Below, in pieces: positions 34,256 through 42,588 of a DNA stretch of 64,000 nt; the first letter of the stretch is position 1; each line of letters starts with the position of its first letter. The position numbers and the translations under genes are program-made. The DNA is from Gemmatimonadota bacterium. GTDB taxonomy: Bacteria; Gemmatimonadota; Gemmatimonadetes; Longimicrobiales; Gaopeijiaceae. A model generated the notes under the pieces. The model made no database searches and had not been told where the DNA came from. It was given only the letters and a program-made list of their open reading frames with translations. The stretch lies in assembly GCA_022823225.1 (NCBI GenBank), contig JAJDXM010000026.1, forward strand, positions 1 to 64,000. The letters run 5' to 3'.

Positions 34256-34831
34256 TCATCCTGAGAGCATTGACTTGACGTCCCTCCACAACTTGTCGAA
34301 TGAAGGAGCCGATCGGGCGGCGTCGTGGTCGAAGACCGCACTCAGCGCGGCTTGGTCAAGAGTCTCGCTGTAGGGCTGGTCTCGCATGTGCCTTCTCAAC
34401 CATCCCTTCGGACTCCCGATCGACTCTGGATCGTCCGGGGGAGTGGCGGATGGATCGATACCTCGCTTGCCCGCGATAGACCTGGCGGCCGCCAGGAACC
34501 AGGCTTCGTACTCGGTCTTGGCCAGTACGACCCGGATTTCACGGTCCGGGCGGGCATCCGTGGCCCGGCGAAGCAGTTGCGGTGCCAGTTCCTCGGGACA
34601 GTCACTGTCAGCGTCGAGAAGGACAAGGATGGATCCATCCGCCCTTGCTTGGCGGGCGGCCAATTCAACGGCACGCTCCAGTTCTCCGGGTTTGACGACC
34701 TTGTGTCGCTTCACACGGATCGGCCGGGGGGTGTGAACGGCGGACCCCAGGGCAGCGGCGATCCGGCGAAGAAGCAGTGGAAGTGCCTCGATTTCCCCAT
34801 GACCCTCGACTATGGTTGAAATCGTGCGCAC
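34256..34831 (-). CDS. DUF4276 (TOPRIM-like) protein, partner of the AAA ATPase
   Basis: A 191-residue protein resembling DUF4276, a TOPRIM-like fold. The acidic motifs expected for a TOPRIM nuclease are present: an N-terminal glutamate in IVEGHGEIEALPLLL, the DxD-type LVLLDADSDCPEEL, and the family block AKTEYEAWFLAA. It begins at GTG 34831, three bases after the AAA ATPase stop, so the two are one transcription unit. By analogy with PARIS (ATPase plus TOPRIM effector) and OLD proteins, it may be a nuclease effector released or activated by the ATPase on infection. That role is inference. Confidence 0.75.
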   Translation of the reverse strand: MRTISTIVEGHGEIEALPLLLRRIAAALGSAVHTPRPIRVKRHKVVKPGELERAVELAARQARADGSILVLLDADSDCPEELAPQLLRRATDARPDREIRVVLAKTEYEAWFLAAARSIAGKRGIDPSATPPDDPESIGSPKGWLRRHMRDQPYSETLDQAALSAVFDHDAARSAPSFDKLWRDVKSMLSG

Positions 34832-34834
34832 AAC

Positions 34835-36046
34835 TCAGGGTGTCGGGCCGAACAGCTTGAGCTGATTCGGGTCCAGCCGGGAGAGGTTCGGATCTGGATC
34901 CAGTTGGTTCATCCGCAAGAGTTCTCCGGCTGTGTAAAGATGATCGCGAAGTACCGATCGTCCGACATCATCCAGTGGACCCATGCGGGTTTCACCGTGT
35001 TCGGACAATACAGCGATGATCCCGTCGACACAGATCCCTTCATCATCTAGAAGGTCTGTACTGTGACTCGTGACGATCACCTGCGCATGCTCCGCTGCGT
35101 CCCGAAGACCATCTACCAGGACTGAGGCAGCGGCTGGGTGGAGAGCTGCTTCGGGCTCCTCGATCCCTACAAGCCATCGTTCCGAACCGGAGTTGCCAGC
35201 CCTTTGGAACAGGGAAAGCAAGACGCCACATGCACGGAGGGTTCCGTCCGACATGCTGCTCGCATAGAAGCGCCAGGGATGCTTGGCTCCGCGCACCTCC
35301 TGGAGAAACTCGAGCGTCTCGCGCGGCCCGGCTGACACCCGATTAACACCGGATACCCCTGGAACGATATTGGCAAGGTACTCTTCGATACGTCGCTTGA
35401 TGGAGGGCGCGCGCTTCGCCAGGCTGGCCAGCACGCTCGCGATATTGCTCCCGTCCCGGTTGAGTAGCTCTCCGGGGTCAGGGGGCTGCACAGCCCTTAT
35501 CGCCTCCGGGCGCAGATTGTAGAATCCGGTGCCGGACAGCGCTTCGTACACAGGACGGAAACCGGCGATGCCGGAAGCACTCACAAGGTACAAGCGGTCT
35601 CTGGCCGGCACGGGTCCACTCGACATGGTGCTCTTCCCCAGGTGCCCGCTTTCCACTCTGTAGAACTGAGGTGTGCCTCCGTCGCGGGGAACTACACAAC
35701 ACTCCTCGCGTCGAATCTGGTGTCCCCCTCCGGGTTCCGCTCCCACGCTGAACGTGTAGTAACCGGAACACTGGCCCAGGTCATAATCCAATCGGATTGC
35801 GAAGTGGTTCGGATGGCCACCAGACCGCCGACGCACTTCATTGATTCCACCTCGGTCTCGCAACGCGTGCTCTATCGAAAAGCGGAGGGAATCGGCGACG
35901 AATCTCAACGCGTCAAGGAAATTGCTCTTTCCGGAACCATTGGGACCGACCAGGAACGTCAGCTGAGCCGGCGAGACATCACACGCAGCGATGCTCTTGT
36001 AATTTCGCAACACGACGCGTCTGATGAGCCTCTTGTCTTCCGACAC
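34835..36046 (-). CDS. AAA/ABC-type ATPase (AAA_21, OLD/AriA-like)
   Basis: A 403-residue SMC/RecF-like ATPase. It starts VVLRNYKSIAACDVSP, then Walker A LVGPNGSGKSNFLDALRF, a middle dimerisation/helical region, the ABC signature-like SMSDGTLRACGVLLSLF, Walker B WLVGIEEPEAALHP and the switch VIVTSHSTDLLDD. It has no C-terminal TOPRIM domain, unlike OLD proteins; a separate TOPRIM protein (DUF4276) follows. GTG at 36046 is preceded by AGAGGA and lies two bases beyond the formate dehydrogenase stop. Its base composition is less GC-rich than the dehydrogenase, suggesting recent acquisition. The longer frame running upstream into the dehydrogenase gene is not used. Confidence 0.82.
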   Translation of the reverse strand: MSEDKRLIRRVVLRNYKSIAACDVSPAQLTFLVGPNGSGKSNFLDALRFVADSLRFSIEHALRDRGGINEVRRRSGGHPNHFAIRLDYDLGQCSGYYTFSVGAEPGGGHQIRREECCVVPRDGGTPQFYRVESGHLGKSTMSSGPVPARDRLYLVSASGIAGFRPVYEALSGTGFYNLRPEAIRAVQPPDPGELLNRDGSNIASVLASLAKRAPSIKRRIEEYLANIVPGVSGVNRVSAGPRETLEFLQEVRGAKHPWRFYASSMSDGTLRACGVLLSLFQRAGNSGSERWLVGIEEPEAALHPAAASVLVDGLRDAAEHAQVIVTSHSTDLLDDEGICVDGIIAVLSEHGETRMGPLDDVGRSVLRDHLYTAGELLRMNQLDPDPNLSRLDPNQLKLFGPTP

Positions 36047-36048
36047 GG

Positions 36049-38832
36049 CTAGAATCCTCTGGCCCCCACCCCCACCTGCCCCAGCGCCAGCGGCGGCCCC
36101 ACCGGCTTCAGCGCCACCGGACACGCCTTCAGCGCCGCCGTCTGCGTCACCGGATCGTACCCGCCCCCGGTCAGCACGTTCACCGGCACGTCCTCGAAGG
36201 CGAACGACGCGAACACCGTGCCCTTGGGCGATTTGGCGGTCGCTCGAACCTTCACGTGCAGGCAGCCACGCGGGTTGCTCAGCTCGGCCCAGCCGCCGTC
36301 CACCAGCCCCAGCCGCGCGATGTCGTCCGGGTGCACCTCCAGCGTCTCCTCCGACAGCAGGTAGTCGATCCCCCCTGACCGCCCGGTCTGGGTGCGCGTG
36401 TGGTACTGGGGCAGCCGGCGGCCGGTGGTCAGCCACATCGGGTATTCGTCGGAGAGCGTCTCCTCGGGGTCGCGGTACTCGAGCATCTTGAAGATTCCGC
36501 GGCCGTTCTCGAAGCCCTCCTCGTGGAGGCGCGGCGTGCCGGGGTGATCGCGTGTGGGCACCGGCCACTGGTACTCGCCACGGTCGATCCGGTCCCAGTC
36601 CAATCCCGCATACAGGGGTGACAGGGAGCAGAGCTCGTTGAAGACCTCCTTGGCGGACTCGAACTCGAATCCCTTCCAGCCCATCCGCTGAGCGAGGCGG
36701 GAGACGATCCACCAATCGGGCTTCGCCTCGCCCGGGGGCGGCACCGCGGCGCGCAGCCGTTGGACGCGGCGCTCGGTGTTGGTGCAGACCCCGTCGGTCT
36801 CGGCCCAGGCGGTCGCGGGAAAGACCACGTCGGCGACCTTCGCCGTGTCCGTCATGAAGATGTCGATCACGACCAGGCAGTCGAGGCTCTTCAGCGCGTG
36901 TTCGCAGTGGTGTCGGTCCGGGTCGGTGACCAGCGTGTTCTCGCCATTGATGATCATCGCGTGGATGCCGTCGCCGCAGAGGTCCAGGGCGGTGACCTTG
37001 GTCATCCCCGTCGCGAGGTCGACCTTGCGCCCGTACGCCTCGTGGAACTTCTCCTGGTGCGCCGGGACGGTGACGGCCTGGAAGCCGGGGTAGTTGTTCG
37101 GCAGCGCGCCCGCGTCGCCGGCGCCCTGGATGTTGTTCTGGCCGCGCATCGGGTTCACGCCCGTGCCCTCGCGGCCCAGGTTGCCGGTCATCAGCGCCAG
37201 GTTGCAGAGGCTCTGGACGTTGTCGACGCCGCAGATGTGCTCGGTGATGCCGACCGTGTAGTAGATCGCGCCCCGGTCGGCACCGCCGTAGAGCAGCGCC
37301 GCCTTCTCGATGTCCGCCGGGTCGCACTCGCAGATCTCGGCCGCCCACTCCGGCGTGTACTGCGCGACGTGCTCCATGAAGTCCTCGCCCTGGGTGGTGC
37401 GCGCGTCGATGAAGGCCTGGTCCATCAGCCCCTCGCGGGCGATCACATGCGCCATGGCCAGCAGCAGCGAGACATCGGACCCCACGCGCAGCGGCAGATG
37501 GACGTCCGCGATCTCGGCCAGCCCGATGCGCCGCGGGTCCGCCACGATCATCTTCGCGCCCCGCGCGAGCGCCCGCTTGAGCCGCGTGGCCGCCACCGGG
37601 TGGCACTCGGTCATGTTCGTCCCGATGCAGAAGATCACATCGGGCTTGTCCATGTCCGCGAGCGGGTTCGACATCGCCCCTCTTCCGATTGTTGCCGCCA
37701 GACCGGCGACTGTGGGGGCGTGTCAGGCACGGCTGCAGTTGTCGATGTGATTCGTCCCCAGTCCCGCCCGGATGAAGCGCTGCATCATGTAGGCGGCTTC
37801 GTGGGGCGCGCGGCCGGAGGCGATTCCGTAGATGGCGCGGCGCCCGTGGTCCTTCACCACCTTGCGCAGCTTGCCGGCCGCGAAGTCCAGCGCTTCGTCC
37901 CACGAGGCCGGTCGAAGCTGTCCCGACTTCTCCTCGCGGATGAATGGGGTGGCCAGGCGGTCCGGGTGTCCGACGAAGTCGAAGGCGAACTGGCCCTTCA
38001 CGCAGAGCGCGCCCTCGTTCGCCGGGCCGTCCATCGCGGGGAGGACGCCGACGATCTTCTCGCCGCGCGTCATGACGTCGACCGTGCAGCCGACGCCGCA
38101 GTACGGGCAGATCGTGCGGGTCGTCTCCGTTTCGCCGGGAACGTCCTTGTTGGCCAGCGCCTTGAGGTCGCCGAGCGCGCCGGTGGGGCAGGTCTGGATG
38201 CACTGGCCGCAGAAGGTGCACGCCGAGTCCTTCAGCAGGCCGCCGAACTCGGTGGTGATCTGGGTGTGGAAGCCCCGGTTCATCACGCTGATCGCGTAGT
38301 CGCCCTCCTGCTCGGCGCAGACGCGCACGCAGCGGTAGCACGAGATGCAGTTCTCGTAGTCGCGCTTGATGAAGGGGTTGTCGTCGTCGGGGCGGCTCTC
38401 TCCCGACAGCGCGCCCTCGAAGCGGCCGGTACGCGCGTCGTAGCGGTCGAGCAGCTCGGCCATCTCCTGCGACGCATAGCCGTGCATGGGGTCGACGTCG
38501 GTGTCGCGGTTCTCGGACGCCACCATCTCCATGAGGATGCGGCGCTGGACCTCGAGGGCGGCCGTGCGGGTGCGGACTCGCATCCCGGGCTCCGCCTTCA
38601 TCGTGCACGATGCCACCGGGTTGCGCGCGCCCTCAAGCTCTACGATGCAGAGCCGGCAGCCCCCGAAGGGCTCCAGGCGCGGGTCGTAGCAGAGGGTCGG
38701 GATCTCCTTTTGGTGCCGTTCCGCGACCTCGTAGACCGTCTCGCCGCGCGTGAACGCCACCTTCTCTCCGTCCAGCGTCATGGTCAGCTGGACGCCCTTG
38801 CCGTTCGTCGACGGGGTTCCGTTCCGCTTCAT
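36049..38832 (-). CDS. Selenocysteine formate dehydrogenase, catalytic subunit (Sec370)
   Basis: A 927-residue molybdenum or tungsten formate dehydrogenase alpha subunit, read through one in-frame TGA at 37723-37725. Domains: [2Fe-2S] ferredoxin fold (Cys48, 59, 62, 76), NuoG-type His/Cys cluster region, two 4Fe-4S sites (Cys162/165/168/172 and Cys205/208/211/215), the molybdopterin-domain 4Fe-4S (Cys242/245/249/277) and the bis-MGD catalytic domain. The TGA lies in NHIDNCSRA-U-HAPTVAG, exactly where formate dehydrogenases have Sec or Cys. A SECIS hairpin with loop GGUCU follows. With the NuoE-NuoF subunit five bases upstream it should oxidise formate to CO2 and reduce NAD+. The ATG at 38832 is the start. 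Confidence 0.95.
37694..37710 (-). promoter_or_regulatory. SECIS hairpin of the formate dehydrogenase mRNA
   Basis: In the mRNA a stem of CGCC/GGCG, extended by a U-G and a G-C pair, closes the loop GGUCU. The loop begins 18 nt after the UGA. Both the loop sequence and this distance are the same as I recall for Escherichia coli fdhF, the best-studied SECIS, where SelB binds the GGUCU loop. Confidence 0.85.
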
Positions 38833-38837
38833 CGCCG

Positions 38838-40514
38838 TCAGCCTTTCTCCACGTGCGCCCGAACCCGGTCCGGAAAGTACCGGATCAGGCTCTCGGTCAA
38901 AAGTGGGGCGGCCTGACCCAATCCGCACGCGCTCGTCTTCTTCATGACTTCATTCAGGTCCACCACTTCGTCCACCCAGGCGTCCACCGCGCGGGGGCCC
39001 TGGCCCTCCAGCCGCTCCACCAGCCGCTGGGTCCCGATCCGGCACGGGAAGCACTTCCCGCAGGACTCCTCCGCGAAGAACTCCATCGACTCGCGCGTCA
39101 CGCGAATCATGTCGCGGGAGTCGTCGAAGACCATGATGCCGCCCGCGCCCAGGAAGCTCCCCTTCGACCGGATCGAGGGCTCGTCCAGGGTGACGTCCAG
39201 GTCCGCGCCGGCCAGGAAGCCGCCGGACAGGCCCGCCATCGTCACGGCCTGGACGGCGCGCCCGCCCGGCGGACCTCCCGCCCAGCCGTGCAGCAGTTCG
39301 CGGAGCGGCAGCCCGATGGGGACCTCGTAGTTGCCCGGCCGCGCGATGTCGCCGGACAGGCTGATCACCTTGGTGCCCGCGTGGTCGGCGCGCCCGAGTC
39401 CGCGGTACCACTCCGCCCCGTGGACCAGGATCGGCGGTGCGGAGGCCAGCGTCTCCACGTTGTTCACGACGGTGGGCAGGTTCTCGTAGCCATGCGTGAC
39501 GGGGAAGGGGGGGCGGTTCCTCGGGAACGGGTGCCCCCCTTCCAGCGAATTGAGCAGGGAGGTCTCCTCGCCGCAGATGTAGGCGCCGGCGCCGCGGCGC
39601 ACCATTAGGTCGAAGCGGAAGTCCGTCCCCAGGATCCCGTCCCCCAGCAACCCCGCCGCCGCCGCCGCCGCGATCGCGCCTTCGAGGATGTCGCACGTCT
39701 CCGGGTACTCGTAGCGCAGGTAGATGAACCCCCGCACGGCTCCCGTCGCGTACGCGGCCAGCGCCATCCCCTCGATCGTGCCGTGGGGATCGTGATCCAT
39801 CAGCACCCGGTCCTTGAAGCAGCCGGGCTCGCCCTCGTCGGCGTTGCACACGATCGTCTTCGGCTCCCCCGGCGCATCCGCCACCGCCCGCCACTTCCGC
39901 CCCGTGGGAAACCCCGCCCCCCCGCGCCCCGCCAGCCCGCTGGCGTCGATCACGTCGACCACCTCGGCCGGCGTCATTCCGGTCACGGCCTGCTCCAGCG
40001 CCTCGTAGCCGCCCTGGCTGCGGTACCCGGCGAGGGTGGGGCGGCCGGGCGCGCGGATCCCCGCAAAGACGCATTCCTCCACGCCGTCCGGGGGCACGGG
40101 CGGCAGCGGCGACGGCCCGCTCACCAGCGTCCCCGCGGTGCGGCCGGTCAGCACGGTGCCGCGGTGGATCACCGGCACCGGCTCGTCGCAGCGGCCCGGA
40201 CACGGCATCGTCATCGGGTCGTGACCCGCCGCGCGGAGGCTCGCCAGGAGAACCTCCGCGCCCCGCATGCTGCAGACGGGGCCGTTGCAGACGCGCGGCC
40301 GGTCGAGCCCGGCGGCGTCCCGCGAGAAGTGGTGGTAGAATGTGACCGTGCCGAAAAGGTCGGCGATGGGAATACGAAGGCCCCGCGAGACGGCGCGCAG
40401 CGCTTCCTCCGAGAGGTAGCCGTCTCGCTCGTGAAAGGCGTGGAGAAGGGGAAGGAGGGGTGCCGGCTCGTCCTTCCAGTGCTCCACGAGTGTGTCGTTG
40501 CCTGGCTCTGCCAT
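38838..40514 (-). CDS. NuoE-NuoF fusion, NAD-reducing subunit of formate dehydrogenase
   Basis: A 558-residue diaphorase subunit. Residues about 1-150 are a NuoE-like thioredoxin-fold [2Fe-2S] domain (cysteines in RVCNGPVCSMRG and PCPGRCDEP). Residues about 190-558 are NuoF-like: FMN/NADH site GRGGAGFPTGRKW, CNADEGEPGCFKDR, CGEETSLLNSLEG and the 4Fe-4S site ESCGKCFPCRIGTQR with a later CGLG. It passes electrons from the formate-oxidising subunit to NAD+, or in reverse from NADH to CO2. ATG at 40514 is the start. NuoE and NuoF fused in one chain is known for some dehydrogenase modules. Confidence 0.92.
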   Translation of the reverse strand: MAEPGNDTLVEHWKDEPAPLLPLLHAFHERDGYLSEEALRAVSRGLRIPIADLFGTVTFYHHFSRDAAGLDRPRVCNGPVCSMRGAEVLLASLRAAGHDPMTMPCPGRCDEPVPVIHRGTVLTGRTAGTLVSGPSPLPPVPPDGVEECVFAGIRAPGRPTLAGYRSQGGYEALEQAVTGMTPAEVVDVIDASGLAGRGGAGFPTGRKWRAVADAPGEPKTIVCNADEGEPGCFKDRVLMDHDPHGTIEGMALAAYATGAVRGFIYLRYEYPETCDILEGAIAAAAAAGLLGDGILGTDFRFDLMVRRGAGAYICGEETSLLNSLEGGHPFPRNRPPFPVTHGYENLPTVVNNVETLASAPPILVHGAEWYRGLGRADHAGTKVISLSGDIARPGNYEVPIGLPLRELLHGWAGGPPGGRAVQAVTMAGLSGGFLAGADLDVTLDEPSIRSKGSFLGAGGIMVFDDSRDMIRVTRESMEFFAEESCGKCFPCRIGTQRLVERLEGQGPRAVDAWVDEVVDLNEVMKKTSACGLGQAAPLLTESLIRYFPDRVRAHVEKG

Positions 40515-40583
40515 GGGGAAGGGTTTGAGAAGGAATGCGGGGGACAATAGATATAGACATTGCAAACATTTGGCGAGACCGGG

Positions 40584-40640
40584 ACGGTCAGGGCGACCTC
40601 CGAGACGGTCTGGGCGACCCCGCAACGGTCAGGGAGGACC
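40584..40640 (+). repeat. Three direct repeats of about 15 bp upstream of fdhD
   Basis: Imperfect repeats ACGGTCAGGGCGACC (40584), ACGGTCTGGGCGACC (40605) and ACGGTCAGGGAGGACC (40625) recur every 20-21 bp, that is on one face of the helix. They lie in the divergent gap between the formate dehydrogenase operon and fdhD; the last one contains the GGAGG ribosome-binding site proposed for fdhD. They may be operator sites. If the start at 40535 were used they would instead be coding. Confidence 0.5.
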
Positions 40641-40645
40641 TCACA

Positions 40646-41515
40646 TTGGCGACTCCATCCCGCCGCAGGGCGGCGCGGGTCCGTGTCGGGCGCATGCGTC
40701 GCGGATGGTTCACGGCCAGGAGCGACAGCGTCGCCGTCGAAGAGCCCATGGAGGTGCGGCTCGAGGTCCCCGGCGAGGATGGCCCGCGCGAGCATCCGGT
40801 TTCGGTCACGATGAGGACGCCGGGCGACGACTTCGAACTCGCCGCGGGGTTCCTCTTCACGGAGGGCGTGGTGACCGACCCGAACGCGCTCGGCGATGTC
40901 CGCTACTGCCGCAACGTGGATCCCCAGGAATACAACGTCGTCACCGCCGCGCTGCGCGACCCGGCCGCATTCGATGCCGCCAGCCTGACCCGCAACTTCT
41001 ACGTCACGTCCTCCTGCGGTGTCTGTGGCAAGGCGTCGCTCGAATCGGTCGAGGTGATGGGCTGCCGGCCGGTTGCCGACGGCACGCTGCGTGTCGCCGA
41101 CGAGGAGGTGCGCCGGGTCCCGGAACGGCTGCGGGCCTCCCAGCAGGTGTTCGACCGGACCGGCGGAATTCACGCGGCGGGACTCTTCGATGCGGCCGGG
41201 CGGATCGCGCTCGTGCGCGAGGACGTGGGCCGCCACAACGCGGTCGACAAGGTCGTCGGGGCGCTGGTCCTGTCCCGCTCGCTCCCCGGATCGGAACTCG
41301 GGCTCGTGGTGTCGGGCCGCTCCTCGTTCGAGATCCTGCAGAAGGCCGCCATGGCGGGGTTCCCGATGGTCGTGGCGGTGGGCGCGCCGTCGAGCCTGGC
41401 GGTGACCTTCGCCCGCCGCTTCAACATGACCCTGGTGGGGTTCGCCAAGCCGGACGGGTACAACGTCTATTCCGGCGACGACCGAATCAGGGGACTGAAG
41501 GGGGACGCGGGATGA
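40646..41515 (+). CDS. fdhD: Formate dehydrogenase sulfurtransferase FdhD
   Basis: A 289-residue protein from the TTG at 40646. FdhD transfers sulfur from a cysteine desulfurase to the molybdenum cofactor, which formate dehydrogenases require. The essential cysteine motif is SSCGVCGK (CxxC). Other family blocks are MRTPGDDFELAAGFLFTEG, TGGIHAAGLF, EDVGRHNAVDKVVG and VSGRSSFEILQKAAMAG. The start is debatable: ATG at 40535 would add 37 residues with repeated sequence and has AAGGA directly abutting it; TTG at 40646 has GGAGG 8 nt upstream. It is divergent from the dehydrogenase operon and coupled to mobAB by ATGA. Confidence 0.93.
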   Translation: MATPSRRRAARVRVGRMRRGWFTARSDSVAVEEPMEVRLEVPGEDGPREHPVSVTMRTPGDDFELAAGFLFTEGVVTDPNALGDVRYCRNVDPQEYNVVTAALRDPAAFDAASLTRNFYVTSSCGVCGKASLESVEVMGCRPVADGTLRVADEEVRRVPERLRASQQVFDRTGGIHAAGLFDAAGRIALVREDVGRHNAVDKVVGALVLSRSLPGSELGLVVSGRSSFEILQKAAMAGFPMVVAVGAPSSLAVTFARRFNMTLVGFAKPDGYNVYSGDDRIRGLKGDAG

Positions 41516-42588
41516 GCCTGCTGGGTGCGATCCTGGCAGGGGGCGGCAGCCGCCGCTTCGGGTCTCCCAAGACGCTGGCCCGGCTGCACGGCAGACCGCT
41601 CTGGCAGGTGGCCGCCGAACGGCTCGGCGCGGTATGCGACGAGGTCGTGGCGATCGTCAACCACCCCCAGGTCGCGCACCAGGTGGAGGTGGAGACGCTG
41701 CCCGACCGCCGGCCCCTGATGGGTCCCCTCGGGGGAATCGATGCCGCGCTGGGACGCGCCCTGCAGAGCGGGCACGAGGCGGTGCTGGTGCTCGCGGTGG
41801 ACATGCCGTGGGTGGGTGCCGGGGCGCTCCAGCGCCTGGTCGAGGGATGGCGCCGGCAAGCTGGCGTCACGCTGCCGCGCGCCGGACCGCCCTGGGGATT
41901 TCACCCCCTGTGCGGGATCTACCCCCTGAACGTCCTGGTGCCGCTGACCGATGCGCTCAACGAGAGGCGGCTGGAGTCGGGCGCCTTCGCGGGTTCGCTC
42001 GATCCGGTGGTCGTCGACACGGGACTCGCGCCGGCGGACTTCCGCAGCGTGAACCGTCGCGCCGACCTGCCGCCGCCGGCCCTGGCGATCATCGGCAACA
42101 AGAAGTCCGGGAAGACGACCCTCGCCGTCTCCGTGATCGCGGAGCTGGCGCGGCGGGGGCGCCTAGTGATGTCGGTGAAGCACGGCCACCACTTCCAGCT
42201 CGACACCCCCGGGACCGATTCCTGGCGCCACCGGCACGAAGGCCATGCCGAACGCGTCCTTCTGGCCGGGCCGGACGAATTCTCCCTCATGGGGAACTGG
42301 GGGGCCGCGGGGGAGCCTTCGCTGGACCGGTTGCTCGTCAGCCACCTTGGGGAAGCCGAGATCGTGGTGGTGGAGGGGTTCCGGCGCGCGGCGGTTCCCA
42401 AGGTCGAAATCTTCCGGGCCGAAGCGCAGCCGGAGCCCGTCGTGCCGCCGGAGGAAGCCCGCAAGAGGGGTGTCCTGGCCGTTGTCACGGACCGCCCCGG
42501 CCTGCCCTGGTCGGTACCGGTGATCGCCGCCGACGGCCGCGGGGTGGCCGGCCGGGTGGCGGACATCGCCGAGGAGCACATGCTGTGA
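41512..42588 (+). CDS. MobA-MobB fusion protein (molybdenum cofactor nucleotidylation)
   Basis: A 358-residue fusion. Residues 1-180 are MobA, the guanylyltransferase that makes the guanine dinucleotide cofactor, with AILAGGGSRRFGSPKTL and a conserved PLMGPLGGIDAAL-like block. Residues about 190-358 are MobB, a P-loop GTP-binding accessory protein with IIGNKKSGKTTLA and a later HHFQLDTPGTDSWRH segment. The product is bis-MGD, needed by the formate dehydrogenase encoded divergently. It overlaps fdhD (ATGA) upstream and the membrane gene (GTGA) downstream, so all three are one operon. Confidence 0.92.
   Translation: MSLLGAILAGGGSRRFGSPKTLARLHGRPLWQVAAERLGAVCDEVVAIVNHPQVAHQVEVETLPDRRPLMGPLGGIDAALGRALQSGHEAVLVLAVDMPWVGAGALQRLVEGWRRQAGVTLPRAGPPWGFHPLCGIYPLNVLVPLTDALNERRLESGAFAGSLDPVVVDTGLAPADFRSVNRRADLPPPALAIIGNKKSGKTTLAVSVIAELARRGRLVMSVKHGHHFQLDTPGTDSWRHRHEGHAERVLLAGPDEFSLMGNWGAAGEPSLDRLLVSHLGEAEIVVVEGFRRAAVPKVEIFRAEAQPEPVVPPEEARKRGVLAVVTDRPGLPWSVPVIAADGRGVAGRVADIAEEHML

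Noticed and set aside
37723-37725. Formate dehydrogenase treated as frameshifted or split
   Set aside because: The two halves are in the same frame, and the TGA sits at the known Sec site with an fdhF-like hairpin.
36047-38608. The AAA ATPase read as a 1,257-residue protein extending into the formate dehydrogenase region
   Set aside because: The extra residues are an out-of-frame reading of the dehydrogenase gene (rich in Arg, Gly and His). A GTG at 36046 with AGAGGA upstream fits the ATPase family start.
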